DNA of 64,000 nucleotides from Chrysomallon squamiferum. Its lineage: Eukaryota; Mollusca; Gastropoda; Neomphalida; Peltospiridae. The position numbers were made by a program, and so were the translations under genes. The notes under the pieces were generated by a model. It did not search any database. It saw only the letters and a program-made list of their open reading frames with translations, and was not told where the DNA came from. The stretch spans positions 6,131,059 through 6,195,058 of the forward strand of contig CM022678.1 of assembly GCA_012295275.1 (NCBI GenBank). The letters run 5' to 3'. Of the stretch, positions 1 to 12,704 are shown in pieces (positions within the stretch are counted from its first letter, which is position 1; each line of letters opens with the position of its first letter).

Positions 1-888
1 ATTATGAGATAATATACTATGTGTATTTCTCGTGCACAGCAATAGTTCATAGGATATATTGCGTTTTGTAACAAACTTTGAAATGATGTTATAAGCATGT
101 GAAAAAGAATAACCAGTTGCATGGCTTTTGGTTCAGAAAAAACAACAAAAAAAAACAAACAACTGTTGCTGAATTTAGATTTATGGTCCATTCAAAGAAT
201 GATGGTTTCTTAGGCAGATTAAATCTTTGCGTATCTCTGAGTGCACGTGTGTGTTTGTTAGAGTGAAATATTTAATAAGTTCTTGTTTTGTTTTGTTTTT
301 AAAATAATTTGTATTATTACTATTTTTTTTTTTTTTTTACACATACACATATAAAGTGTATAATAATTTAATTCAATTACACATACACCTTATTTTTCTT
401 ATCATCATCATTTACTTTTTCGAGATTTCAGTAAAAAAAAAAAAAAATGATGATGATGATGATGATAATAATAATGCAAAACACTTTTATTACTTATTTT
501 TTATTTTATTATTATGTTTTTTTTATTTCGATTCATTTTGTTCGCTTTTGTTTCCTTTGTTTAATCATTTCAATTTATTTATATTTACTTCACCTCATTT
601 TCGTTGTTACATTTATTAAACAGTTTGAATTTTAAAAAAAACATTTGTTTAAAATTATTTTAGTATATTACAATTTACTGTTCTTTATTTCAGCAGTTTT
701 TCTGCATTTATTATGTTGCATTATACCGTGTTGTATTGACATGCTTATTTACTGGTATGAGTGTTTATTTGTGCTTTTCATGTGTGTGTTTGTATATCTC
801 ACTGTCCATACGTCTGTTCTGTATCTACGTCTTTCGTCCGCCTATCTATCTGTATATCTCTGTATCTGTATCTATATACATATTGCAG
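1..888. other. AT-rich upstream/intronic sequence, no supported exon
   Basis: Low-complexity AT-rich DNA with a poly-T run near 325-339, a poly-A run near 433-446 and an ATG/ATA microsatellite at 446-475. Open frames here are products of simple sequence. It probably lies in an intron upstream of the exon that begins at 889, because that exon has a pyrimidine-rich acceptor and no start codon of its own. Confidence 0.5.
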
Positions 889-1130
889 ACAAGCTATCAA
901 CTTCACGCATGGCAATAAATCGATATATGGTTACTATGCCAACGGGGAAGTTCTTGTCAGCTACGCAGAACCCGAAACAAGCCTTACGTCTGCGTTTGAA
1001 AGCCAGAGGTTCTACAACCTCGGATTCAATTATTCTGAGAACACCTATCACGTGAGCTAATTAATACGTTTTTCTTCGTGTGTGCGTATGTATGTTTATG
1101 TATATTACGTCAGTATTTGTGTACATCATG

Positions 1131-1226
<96 letters not shown>

Positions 1227-1404
1227 GTTTTAACTAAAATCGTCATCATGATCATCATCATTTTTATCTTGAATGCAGTTTAAAATCGATGGAATATTGA
1301 GAGAGATAAATTCAGATTTTGAGGATTTCCTGCCATTGATTGAGTCCATTGTTTTAAGTGAGAGCGTTTCTGTGAAGACTCTACATTTTAACTACCCTGT
1401 TTAA
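889..1404 (+). CDS. 3' end of an unrecognised protein gene (two last exons)
   Basis: Two exons join in frame. The first (889-1051) follows the acceptor tattgcag and ends at CAC before the donor gtgagc. The second (1279-1404) follows ttgaatgcag and ends in TAA. Together they encode about 96 residues without stops. The sequence looks like ordinary globular protein (for example SIYGYYANGEVLVSYAEPE, ending TLHFNYPV), with one N-glycosylation-type site (NYS). An AATAAA lies at 1420-1425. The intron (1052-1278) holds TC and TA microsatellites. I do not recognise the family; earlier exons must lie left of the window or far upstream. The second exon recurs almost unchanged at 37732-37857. Confidence 0.6.
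1132..1221. repeat. (TC)n then (TA)n microsatellite in intron
   Basis: About 50 bases of TC dinucleotides (1132-1182) followed by about 33 bases of TA (1189-1221), inside the intron of the left-end gene. Confidence 0.95.
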
Positions 1405-2030
1405 GAGTGGTGTTCTGGAAATAAACAAAGTCGCGAGAATGCAAGAATGAAAAAAAAAAAAAAAAAAAAATAATAATAATAACAATAATAAAACAGTTAT
1501 ATAACGTCTGCAGTTAAAGCTGATATTCACTGTACTGACTATCTATTGAATTAAATATATAAAAAAAAGTTTAATTCAGAATATATTTTTAAATTTTTAA
1601 TATTTGTTTAAAAAAAATTCAAATGCTATTAGAGAGGGAGGGATGAAGGGACAGACAAGATCGAGCGGGAGAGAGCTATACTAAAGTATGTATGTATGTA
1701 TGTATGTATGTATGTATGCTTGTATGTACAATAAAATGTCGGATTATGCCATTTTGGCCTGTATGAAATTAACCTTAACGCCGATGTTCTACAGTAGAGT
1801 GCGAACGTCATTATGTCAATGTGACGTCATTCAGCAATGTGACGTGTCATGATAAAAAGAAAAGGCCCGAAATACATTTTCCCTTTAAAATTTATTTAAA
1901 CTAAAGTAAATAAAATACATAAACATTAACAATTAAATACAAAAGAAGCTAAAACAAACAAGCACAACAATAAAAACAAAAAATGGGTATGGACCATGAA
2001 ATATATACACTGACCTCTACCTATACAAAG
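1405..2030. other. 3' flank of left gene, part of a block duplicated at 37.86-38.57 kb
   Basis: Contains AATAAA at 1420-1425, a poly-A run (1450-1470) and a TATG microsatellite (1685-1719). The same order of unique segments reappears after the second exon copy at 37732-37857, up to about 38570. This is therefore a genomic duplication with flank, not a retrocopied exon. Confidence 0.7.
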
Positions 2031-5000
2031 ACTTTTCGAAAGAGTTTTGCAGTTATCACCACAATTAAAAGAATCAACTATCTGAGTAAAGTGAAAAAGA
2101 ATTAAAACATTTTCTAATTCTAAATCGATATCTTGAGTCTCCTAATAATATATTTGAATGTACGAAGATTTTCAGCAAAAACAATTATTTATTAAAAAGC
2201 CTTCAATATATGATCTTTATATGAATCAATTGGAAAAAGGAATATTTAAAGCTAACATGATTTTTATGGGTGTAAATTTGATCAGAATACTTTCTGCTGT
2301 AAAATATATTAGTTTTTAACATGGGGAGACACATCACATCAGTTTTTTAATTTATCTTCACAGTTTACTAGGCAGATTTTCTAGACTGAAAACAATAATT
2401 TAGTCTGCAAGTGAAGGACAATAATGTTCAAATCAATGTAAACCCAATATGATTTTGTTTGTTTTAATCTTTTTACATTTTTTTTATTATTTTTGTATTT
2501 TGTTGCTTGAAATAGAATGCAACTGTAGCATTAAATTAGAAATTATTATACACTATCATAACTTCTCACTGTTTGAAATAAAAATTAATAGCATTCAATT
2601 ACATTTAAAATATCACACTTTTTTCCAATTATGACATTTACTATTTTCATATTCTTTTCTTTCTTTATTTAGTTAGTTTTTTGTCATACTAGGAATGTAA
2701 GAACAAAACATTAAAAATAAAAAATCTTTATAAATAAACATATCAAGTAAAAAATATTTATCACAAATAAAATCTCCATAATTATGCAATTATCACCACA
2801 ATTAAAAGAATCAACTATCTGAGTAAAGTGAAAAAGAATTAAAACATTTTCTAATTCTAAATCCATATCTTGAAGCACTATTTCTATACAGTGTTATGTT
2901 GCTATTCTTTAATAGAAACATTTTTTGGACGGTTTCTTATTAATTTGATTAATGACTTCATAACAATAACCAAGCACAAAAATGTTAAAAATCTTCAAAA
3001 ATAAATGTATCAAGTAAAATATATTTGTCACAAATAAAATCTATACATTATGAGATTATAATCACAATTAAAAGAATTAATGATCACAGGAAATTGAAAA
3101 ATAATAAAAGTTTTGCCTGATTTATGGTTCTAAATCTAGATAAACAAGTACTATATCTAGAAAATATTATGTTGCAGAAAAATAATAGTACTTTAAACCT
3201 GAACTCTGTGTTTCTATATATATATCGCTTAAATGATAATACATTCTAGCAGGAACATTACTGTAAAAACATTCGATATAATTACAGTTTATGTTTAACT
3301 TAATAATATGAAACAATACTGTTGTAACAAATGTTCAAATTTTACATAACTTATACAAATACTAAATTTATATTACTTTAGTTTCTTCATGATTACATAT
3401 TGAATTTAAAGTTTTTCTACAATAACACATTTACATTAGAAAACTTTCTAAAAGAACGGACTTTTAAATACAGTTCTATAGATATTAAATCTGTGCATCA
3501 CTTAATAATACTAAATTTATTTTAGAAAACTTTCTCCAAGTTTTATATGTGATTAACATGCTTCAATATACATTAAAATGCTACATGATTTTCGTATTAA
3601 TACATTTGAAAGTATCAAGTGATTTTCAGAAACTCAATTATTTATTAACAAATTTCAATACATGATCTTTACATGAATCAATTGGAAAAAGGAATATTTA
3701 AATTTAACATGATTTGTATGGGTGTAAATTTGATCAGAATACTTTCTGCTGTAAAATATATTAGTTTTTAACATGGGGAGACACACCACATCAGTTTTTT
3801 AATTTATCTTCAGAGTTTACTGGGCAGATTTTCTAGACTGAAAACAGTAATTTAGTCTGCAAGTGAAGGACAATAATGTTCAAATCAATGTAAACCGAAT
3901 AAAAATGATTTTATGTTTGTTTTAATCTTTTTACATTTTTTTATTATTATTTTTTTATTTTGTTGCTTGAAATAGAATGCAATTGTAACATTAAATTAGA
4001 AATTATTACACACTAACATAACTTCTCATTGTTTGAAATAGAAATTAATACCATTCAATTACATTTAAAATATCACACTTTTTTCCTATTTTGACATTTA
4101 CCATTTTCATTTTCTTTTCTTTCTTTATTTAGTTAGTTTTTTGTCATACTAGGAATGTAAGAGCAAAACATAAAAAATAAAAATCTTTAAAAATAAACAT
4201 ATCAAGTAAAAATATTTATCAGAAATAAAATTTCCATAATTATGCAATTATAACCACAATTAAAAGAATTAACTATCTGAGTAAAGTGAAAAATAATTTA
4301 AAATTTTTCTAACTCTAAATCCATATCTTGAAGCACTATTTCTATAAAATATTATGTTGCTATACGTTAATAAAAACATTTTTTGGACACTTTCTTATTA
4401 ATTTCATTAATGACTTCATAACAATAACCAAGCACAACAATGATAAAAATCTTCAAAAATAAATGTATCAAGTAAAATATATTCTCACAAATAAAATCTC
4501 TATATTATGAGATTTTAATCACAATAAAAAGAATTAATTATCACACCAAAGTCAAAAATAATAAAAGTCATGCCTGATTTATGGTTCTAAATCTAGATGA
4601 AGAAGTACTATTTCTATAAAATAATAGTACTTTAAACTTGAACTCTATGTTTCTATATATATATATAAATATATATAGATATATATACAGTTTAAATGAT
4701 AATATATTCTCGCATTTCCTTTGCTGTAAAAACATTCGATATAATTACAGTTTATGTTTAAGTTAATGATAGGAAACAAAACTGTTGTAACAAATGTCTT
4801 GTATTAGAAATTGTGCAGCAACAAATATCATATGAAAACATTTTTGTTTTAAACAAACCACTTGGAAAGAGGAATGTGTAAAGGAAGTGTAAAATAAAAT
4901 GGTCTTATAACAAAGTATTTATATTTTGAAACTAGTTTTCCAATACATTGTTAAGAAACAAACATCAAAGGTAATTAAAAAAGTATATTCAGTTAGTAAC

Positions 5001-6099
5001 AAAACAGCCATCATATGGTATATTACTGAATATAAGTGGAAAGATTAAAACTGAAAAATCTTCAAATTAGATATAGCAAATAAAATATATTTTTCACAAA
5101 TAAAATCTGTATATTATGAGATTATAATCACAATTGTAATAATTAACTAATCAAGATGAAGAAGTACTATTTCTATAAAATAATACGTTGCAAATATTAT
5201 TAGGAGGAATGTGTAAAGGAAGTGTTAAATAAAATGGTCTTATAACAAGTATTTTGACTCAAAAGTAATAATAATAATAAAATAGAAACATAAAAAATGT
5301 TGTTTAACAAAGTATTTATAGGTTTTTGTTTTCCATAAGACAGATACAAGAATGGACTTTTAAAGACACCTGTTTGTATTTTTGTTTTATATAATTCATG
5401 GTCAGATGTAATGATTATAAAAAATTATGAAACTTAATACTTGATTAACAATATCTCAATATATTTTGTTTTACATAATCAGTATGAAATACAACTGTTG
5501 TAACAAATATAAAAAATATGCAAATTATTATTTATAAAATAAACAGATATGTAAAAAAGGAAATTTCTATAAATATAAACATTTGTTTCACAAGACATAA
5601 ACACATTTTTAGTGTTTTACGTTATTCGATGCCACAAATAATCATATTTTGCTTAAGAGACATCAACATGATTTTCATGGGTGTAAATTTGATCAGATAA
5701 CTTTTTGCTGTAAAATATATTAGTTTTTAACGTGGGGAGACACACCACATCAGTTTTTTAATTTATCTTCACAGTTTACTCGGCAGATTTTCTAGTCTGA
5801 AAACAATAATTTAGTCTGCAAGTGAAAGACAATAATGTTCAAATCAATGTAAACCCAATAAAAATTATGTTATGTTTGTTTTAATCTTTTTACTTTTTTT
5901 TAATTTATTTTGTTGCTTGAAATAGAATGCAATTGTAACATTAAATTAGAAATTATTATACACTATCATAACTTCTCATTGTTTGAAATAAATATTGATA
6001 TCATTCAATTAAATTTAAAATATCACACTTTTTCCAAATATGACATTTACTATTTTCATTTTCTTTTTTCTTTGTTTCTTTATTATTATTATTATTATA

Positions 6100-6149
<50 letters not shown>

Positions 6150-6780
6150 CTGATTTATTTATTTATTTATTTTTTGTTATACTAGGAATGTAAGAGAAAA
6201 AAGTAAAATTAAAAATCTTTAAAAACAAACATATAAAGTAAAAAAATATTTTGGCAGAAATAAGACATCCATAATTATGCATTTATAACCATTATTTAAA
6301 AATAATTTTTTTTTTTCTAATTTTAATACCAAATCCATAACTTGAAGCAGTATTTCTATTAAATATGTTGCACAATATTAATAGTATTTGAAACTGAAAA
6401 TATTTGTTTTGAAAATATTTGTTCTGTTTAAATGATAATACATGCTTGCAGTTGCATTACATAAAAACAATGGATATAGTTACAGTTTATATTTAACTTA
6501 ATGATATGAAACAACACTGTTGTAACAAATGTATAAGAAATTGAGCAGCCAAAAATATATCAAATTTTTTTTCTTTTTAATTAAACCAGTTGGAAGAATG
6601 AACATGTAAAGGCACTTCAGTGTATTTTTATATTCAGCATAACAGTGTTAAATAAAATGGACTTACAATAAATATTTAGGATAATTTTGTTTTTTAAATA
6701 TACCAACATTGAACATTAAACAAATTAGAAACTAATATTTGTTTAACAATATATTAATACATCATTCAATTAAATTAACA
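2031..6780. repeat. Array of AT-rich ~1.45-1.96 kb repeat units (block B)
   Basis: The landmark tagtctgcaagtgaaggac recurs at 2401 and 3853, and with one change at 5812 (spacings 1452 and 1959). A second landmark, the ttgcttgaaatagaatgcaa segment, follows each about 110 bases later. Units carry many indels, and the third is lengthened by a TTA/TTTA microsatellite at about 6080-6170. Open frames in the block are short, start in AT-rich repeats and repeat only because the DNA repeats. No transposase, RT or terminal repeats seen. The same unit forms the arrays at 18.3-24.1 kb and 32.4-36.9 kb. Confidence 0.8.
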
Positions 6781-6912
6781 AATACCACACTGTTTCCAAA
6801 ATAAAGACATCATGACTCCAGTTATGGAGGGACGGATTAAATGGCCTGATTCAAATCTTTCTTTACATTGTCTTCTTTTTGCATGAATGAAGGTAAATTG
6901 CCATTCAGATTA

Positions 6913-7657
6913 TTATGTTTGAGACAAATGAAAAGCTATAACCATGTCGTCATCATCATTTCCAACTAACAGTGGTTGTTGTTCTGGTAAACTTAACGTC
7001 TCAGCAAGCTTTTCCATATGAAGCCCCACACAATCATGCAGATTGTACAGAAATACAAACTCTTCTTCTGCAGCAGTTTGGTGGTATTTCTGGCAGATTT
7101 CGCAGTCTTGTTCTGCGACTGGACATCGGCCTTCAAGTAAATTGATGACGCACTCATTGAATAGACTTAGCTCTAACTCTCTGACGAAGACGGAACGCTG
7201 ATTTGGAAAACATGATGACCACTGTTTCACTCTGATTGGGTTCTTCTTAGCATCAACAACATCACATTCGTTGTCAAAATTCCACAGCTTTGGTAACAAC
7301 ACACAGTTTTCATTGTCCTTGCTTTCAATACTTTGTAAAGACATTGTGAAATCCTCTTCATTGAATTTTGTGAGATCAATCCCACCACTGAAGCAGCAAT
7401 CCAAAATTATCGTCACCTTTTCAGCTTTCAAGGACAGCAATTGTTTCTTAATTTGTTTTAGAGTAATTATGCTTAAACCACCTCCTAAATGCAATGATGA
7501 CTTATCGGAATGTCCAGAGAAATACAGAAGGAAAAATGGATGTTCTTTTTCACGTATTTGCTGAGGAAGTTCACTGAATGCTTTTACTACTCTTTCACAC
7601 ATAAAGTAATCAATGACTGCTGGTTTTGATGTCGTTATCATTGTAATATTTTCTTCT
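6913..7657 (-). CDS. Copy 1 terminal exon: caspase-like p20/p10 region
   Basis: Enters in phase 2 after tttgtttttag and reads 248 codons to a stop. It shows the family's hydrophobic strand plus His motif (FFLLYFSGHS), strand plus Cys motif (TIILDCCFSGG), and a p10-like segment (KQWSSCFPNQRS, then SLFNECVINLLEG). A later C-x2-C pair (DCEICQKYH) could bind metal. Metacaspases use the second Cys of a D-C/S-C-x-S-G motif as nucleophile; here it is TGC. Confidence 0.75.
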
Positions 7658-8594
7658 CTAAAAACAAAAGGAATAAGTAAACAAAATGTTCATTTTTTTC
7701 TTTCTTTTTTTAAACATGTATTATATAATAAAAAATAAAAATTCGGATTTCACAAAAAATAACTATTTCTGTTACTACAATCATAGCAAAAATTAAATAT
7801 ATAAATAATACATATTTATTTTCATATTAATTTTTTATTAAAAACACAAATGACTAAAGACTAAAAAAATTGGTTACTAAAGACAAAACAAAATAAATGA
7901 AACAATACTTTCACACATACACACACACATATTTAAAATCGATGAGTTAAATTTCAAGTTTATCCCTTTTTGTAATAAATTCATTTAAAAAAGAAAAAGT
8001 GATTAAAGCAAACACATGCACACACACAGCCACACACATTTTACCTGATTCCAACAATATTAGGACTTTGCAGTTTCTCTTTCATTACATTTGTATCATT
8101 AATAAATATTTGATCAAAGTGTTTTATATAATAATAATAATAATTATTATGTCAAATCAAAATAAATAAAATAGTACTTTCACATACACCCACACCCACT
8201 CAAAATAGGTGAGTTAAATTTTAATGTGATCCTTTTTTTGTGGTAAATGCTTTAAAAAAAAAAAAAAAAAGCGATTAAAGCAGCCACACCCATACACACA
8301 CCCACACACATTTTACCTTATTCCAACGATATCAGGATCTTGTAGTGTTTCTTTCATTGTTATGGCATCATTAATAAATATTTTAGCTACGTCTTCTCTA
8401 TGATCATAGCCTGCGATGATAAGGGCAAAACAGTTTTCATGACCTGAGTTCAAATAAAAGAACAAATGTTTAAGTGTACACACTGATCAACTTAACAAAA
8501 CTTAACAAAACACATATTATTTACTTCAATGTGGTGGTTGGTTTTTGAAAAAGAAATTTATTTGGAAGTTGTAATTTTATTTTTTATTAAAATG

Positions 8595-8674
<80 letters not shown>

Positions 8675-8967
8675 ATTTGTAAATAAAACTAAAGAAATGA
8701 TTAACAGAATCAAACGTATAAAAATAAATTTAAAACAATAAAATATTTCCGTATGAACATTTTTTATTATTATTATTATTATTACTATCATCATCATCAT
8801 CATCATCACAGAGTTTAGGGTAATAATGCTACAAGAAATGAAATTAACTGATTACACAATAAGAAATACATAAATTATTAAATGTTATGAAATATATTGA
8901 ATAATAAAAATTAGAGCTTAATCTCGGATTTCTAGGATATGAATAAAACAAACTAAAACACTCTCAA

Positions 8968-9016
<49 letters not shown>

Positions 9017-10724
9017 CACACCTCAACTTACCTACAGGAGAAAAGCACGGCCCATGATCTGTACAACGAAGTTGATTTTCCCATGACTGACGAAAACAGT
9101 CTACACAGAAACTGGGACATGCTTCATCGCAATGTCTTGACAAATGTCTTATTTTTGCTATTTAAGAAATAGATTTTTAAAGCAGATTACAGTTAAATTA
9201 AATTACCATTTAGACTAGCAGTGATTTAAATATATCTTGATAAATATTATTAACAAAACTGACTGACACTTATAAAAATAGAAAACAAAACAGTAATTAA
9301 GAATCACAGTTGTTCCAGTTTTTACGTGGTTTCTTTACATACACCAGAACATTCAAAATCTTGCAAAGAAATATTCTGGTAAATATCAAAAATATTCTTT
9401 TTCTTACCTGCAGGTTGTTTCTTACAGGAAATACAAACTGAAAATAATAAAATCATTTCAAAGAGATAAACAAAAAAGGTAACTGTAAAACAAAATCATT
9501 TGTATGAACTACACAGCAAAAGTGAAAAATTAGGCAACTGTTCTGAAAGGCTACTGATACAGATCGACGTTCAAAGTTCACTAGCAAATATGTTGGAGAC
9601 TTAATTAAATTACTTAAATTATTCAAATATTCATAATATGTATGTCAGAAGCTTAATAATTATTTGGAAACCAATCCTATCTCCAAACACATAGACACAA
9701 GAATAATTACATGCACACATATACTGAAGCATACAAGAATTAAAAAGACATACGCCTTTTCATAATTTAGGAAACTATTTCAAATTAAACCTACGCTCTT
9801 TAGGTTCAGTTTTCTTAATTTGTTCATCCAAATGGTCTTTTGTTTCCTTACTGCCACAGCTCACAATGATTTTTCTTATGGAACACTCTCTCTGACATCT
9901 CTCTATGTTTCTCAGAAGTCTCAAAAGCGCCTCAACAGTGGCAGGGACGTTGCTGTACAATACTTCTACAAATCAGATATAATAATTAAAACCAGTAATC
10001 AGCAAATCAGAAACTTGACTGTAAACTAAGAAGCAGCTTTGTAAAATGTTTAAATCAATTTTCTTACGGCTGTTTTGTTGCTGGAGATATTTCATTGGTA
10101 ATAAGATATAGGAGTAATTATACACACTCTTGAGAAGGAAATACATTTTTATATTACTCTTTTTTGGTTATCCAAAACTGTTCTCTTGTATCAAATAAAC
10201 AAACATTTGGAAATACGCATTTATTATTATTGATTTTTTATTATATTATTTAATTGCAGTTCTGTTCTGGGCATTTCCAAATGTTTGTTTATTTCATAGA
10301 AGAGAACAGTTTTGGATAACCTAAAAAGATTAACATAAAAGTTCACTTCGTTCTTCAGAAACTGCAATTAAAAAATAAAATAAAATAATAGCTATTGGGA
10401 ATGAATTATTTTTCATCAGTGACTGTTATTAATGAATCTTTGATTCTGTATACGTCTATAACTGAATGGTAGTTAGTACTGATGACTGGTAAATTCACTT
10501 ACCATTGTCGCAGAATGGTATAACTACTACAGATGAATCTTTACAAACATGGAACATTTTTTCAATGATTTCTTTCACATTCCGTGCAGTTTTATAGTGC
10601 ACCATTTGCCCAATTCCTTCTAATCCAGAATCTGTCTTCATGACCTGGCCAGATCTAATTTCTTCCTCTTTGAAAGAAAGGGGAAAAAGAAGTTCCCAAA
10701 AATATACATACATACATACATACA

Positions 10725-10760
<36 letters not shown>

Positions 10761-12587
10761 TATATATATGTAACAAAACAAATATAATAATAAAAAAATA
10801 ATAAATTTGCAATAAAGAGTTATATTATGATGCTGAATGTAATTTCGATTAATGTGTTATGTTGTAGTGTTGATAATTATTTGGAATGTTGTTTATCATG
10901 TTGGTTAACTTGTAACAATAATGTTGAAATATTGTAATATTGAAAAAATAATCTAGAATAGTGACTTTAAATGTAATTGTGAAAATAACTTGGATTAATG
11001 GCTTATTCTGTAATGTTGAAAAATAATTTGGAACAGTGACTTATAATGAAAAATAATTTACACTAGCAGCATATATCACAATATAGATAAATAATTAATA
11101 ATAGAGGTTAATTTGTAATTTTAAAATTAAGTTTGTTTATACTGTAACATTGAAAATAATTTGGAATAGGAGTTTTTATGTTGAAAGTAATCTGGAATAG
11201 TAGTTGAAACTGCAATTTTGAAAAAAAAAATTAGCTTAGCAGGTTATACTGTAATACTGAAAAAGTAGAATAACGGCTCAACTTATAGTTTGGAAAATAA
11301 CTTCAAAATAGTGGCTTATTCTTTTTTTTTCAAAATGATTTGAAATAGAGGCATACACTGTAATGTTGATAGAATATTTAGTTATTTTGTGTTTGTTTCA
11401 CAATAACTCAGTTTTAATTTATTTTTGATTGGTTTTCATATTACTGCATACTCAGTTATATGATTTTATAATATCACTTTTTATAATAGATGACATCTGT
11501 TGCCACAACATTTTAAGATCTTTATAATTTGATTTAGTTTTGTTTTTCTTATCTCTATTTTAAAACCAATTACCTGTATATTTAACATATACTACAAACA
11601 TAATATATGTACATGTATGTAATCATAGTACAATTGCTGGCAGTAGGCTATAAGAGGCAATGGGGAAAACTGATTCTGCAGTCCTTGATTGCTCAATCTG
11701 CTACAGTATACCTTAGGTAATTAAAACTATACCAGAAACATTGCATATCGAATAAATATAGAGAATTATATTACATCAGTAGTTGATAAATCTTATGGAC
11801 CGTAATCAGCATAATTAACTTTATTTTCATTTATTATGAGAAAAATAAAATAAGAGAAACTTACTGAATTCTGACCAGTTTTCCAGTTTTACACCAATCC
11901 TCTGCAGAAGTGGGTGGATTGGTCCTTCAAAAGAAAGGAAATAGAATCATAAAAATTCTTATTGTATTACATTTACTGTTAACTTCTTTCTTGCCAGTGG
12001 GATAACACTAATTTTAACAAATTATAGAAAGAAAATATTCGAAACCTCCAACAAAAAGAAAAAAAAAAAGAAAAAGACCTATCAGGACATGTATAAGTTT
12101 CTTGCATTGCTCTATATCCTGACATGGAGAAAAGATGACATGCCAGTCCTGTCTTTATCAGTTAATAATCTCTACATGTTCCTTACCATACCAAGTATAC
12201 CTACGAATAAGACATCCTCTAATAAACCAGTTAAAAAGAAACAACCCAAGACTTAATCTGTGACTGATCTCACATCAGCCAAGTATGTTTTTCACTGAGA
12301 TACAGCCCTTTTTAGTGGCCAGTGTAAGTGATGGACTCTTCAGTATTAAATTGACATTTAGTGAGCAAAGAGGATTGATGTAAGTATGTACTAACCTACA
12401 TTCAACATTTTGTCAGACCATATACAAACAATATCATCTGCTTTTATGTTATGAATGTCGTCTTCAGTTATAATGAGTTCAACTTTATCATCTGCTTTTA
12501 TGTTATGAATGTCGTCTTCAGTTATAATGAGTTCAACGGCTATTATTATTTCTTCGGGTAATTTTGCAGGCTCAGTTCCTTTTGCAT
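6913..12587 (-). CDS. Macro-like / RING-like / caspase-like protein, copy 1 (5' part missing)
   Basis: Eight exons are read on the minus strand: 12396-12587, 11865-11924, 10503-10667, 9795-9965, 9408-9437, 9032-9157, 8317-8443 and 6913-7657. Acceptors and donors are all AG/GT. Junctions are phase 1 except the last (phase 2), and the joined frame is open for about 538 codons to the stop at 6913. The first four exons form a divergent macro-like (ADP-ribose-binding) domain, the next two a Cys/His RING-like cluster, the last two a caspase/metacaspase-like domain with YFSGH and DCCFSGG, so the presumed catalytic His and Cys (codon 7393-7395) are both present. Unlike copy 3, no A20-finger exon is found upstream, and the linker exon at 13135-13319 is out of frame. 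The start codon is therefore unknown; the gene may be 5'-truncated or use a new first exon. Either a functional short paralogue or a recent pseudogene. Confidence 0.65.
8045..8116 (-). pseudogene. Partial duplicate of the caspase N-terminal exon (copy 1)
   Basis: Minus strand reads IFINDTNVMKEKLQSPNIVGI followed by AG|gtaaaatg, the same 3' half and donor as the true exon at 8317-8443. The 5' half (CFALIIAG) and a usable acceptor are missing, and TTA/TAA repeat replaces them. It looks like a leftover of exon duplication. Copy 2 has the same fragment at 25565-25636; copy 3 does not. Confidence 0.6.
8597..8670. repeat. (TC)n microsatellite, intronic
   Basis: Uninterrupted CT dinucleotides over about 74 bases in an intron of copy 1. 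The orthologous site in copy 2 carries the same repeat at 26131-26197. Confidence 0.95.
8971..9021. repeat. (AC)n microsatellite, intronic
   Basis: CA dinucleotides abut the donor side of the RING-like exon of copy 1. Copy 3 has AC runs at the same place (about 45395-45450). Confidence 0.9.
9032..9437 (-). CDS. Copy 1 RING-like Cys/His exons
   Basis: Two exons, 9408-9437 (30 bp, CISC) and 9032-9157 (126 bp). Joined, they give CISC, then HLSRHCDEACPSFCVDC and a downstream C-x2-H-x2-C. The CPSFCVDC spacing resembles the third and fourth ligand pairs of a RING (FCxxC preceded by a ligand). It is not a textbook RING, so RING-like or another zinc-binding fold are both possible. Both exons are phase 1 at each end. 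Confidence 0.6.
10166..10321. repeat. Foldback element, ~49-bp inverted arms (copy 1)
   Basis: The arm starting ggttatccaaaactgttctc is answered by an inverted arm ending gagaacagttttggataacc across a loop of about 60 bases. Arms differ at a few positions. It lies between the macro-like exons of copy 1. The same foldback in copy 2 (27203-27357) has perfect 48-base arms; it is absent from copy 3. Confidence 0.8.
10830..11380. repeat. Intronic diverged ~40-bp tandem repeat (copy 1)
   Basis: Repeated phrase of the type ACTGTAATRTTGAAAAATAA, then TTTGGAATAGTGGCTTAT, with a period near 38-45 bases and many substitutions. The same array sits in the same intron of copies 2 and 3. Confidence 0.7.
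12396..12587 (-). CDS. Copy 1 first macro-like exon with in-frame 54-bp duplication
   Basis: Encodes the predicted first strands of the macro-like domain. The segment VELIITEDDIHNIKADDK appears once complete and then again as VELIITEDDIHNIKADDI; the DNA repeat is exact over 54 bases on inspection. Copy 2 (29497-29640) has a single unit, and copy 3 (49496-49648) has one diverged unit. Phase 1 at both ends. Confidence 0.7.
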
Positions 12588-12628
12588 CTGAAATCACAAA
12601 AGATATTATAAACTAATTAAGCTGGGAC

Positions 12629-12704
12629 ATTTTGTTATTTGTTGATGATATTGTCTATTCAAAAGGATTTAAATTTGCCTGATGTAATAGAACTGAATCA
12701 TCAA
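12629..12704 (-). pseudogene. Decayed linker exon (copy 1)
   Basis: Behind the acceptor ctttcactccag the minus strand reads VDDSVLLHQANLNPFE and then a stop, followed by SSTN-like sequence. This matches the start of the copy 3 linker exons (VDDSVPLQQTDLKPFE) but has a stop and no donor. Copy 2 has the same relic at about 29683-29757. Confidence 0.55.

Noticed and set aside
2449-2634. Recurring short frames in block B (also 5910, 18894, 20360, 21762 and 23179)
   Set aside because: They recur because the DNA unit recurs; composition is AT-driven, lengths vary with indels and some run into microsatellites. No sign of protein-level constraint.
7271-7564. Plus-strand open frame opposite the copy 1 caspase exon
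   Set aside because: Antisense shadow: the minus frame carries conserved catalytic motifs and splice sites, and the plus frame does not.
8529-8809. Frames rich in LS, RE or M repeats, and similar ones at 26055-26333 and 42643-43038
   Set aside because: Translations of dinucleotide or ATG microsatellites.
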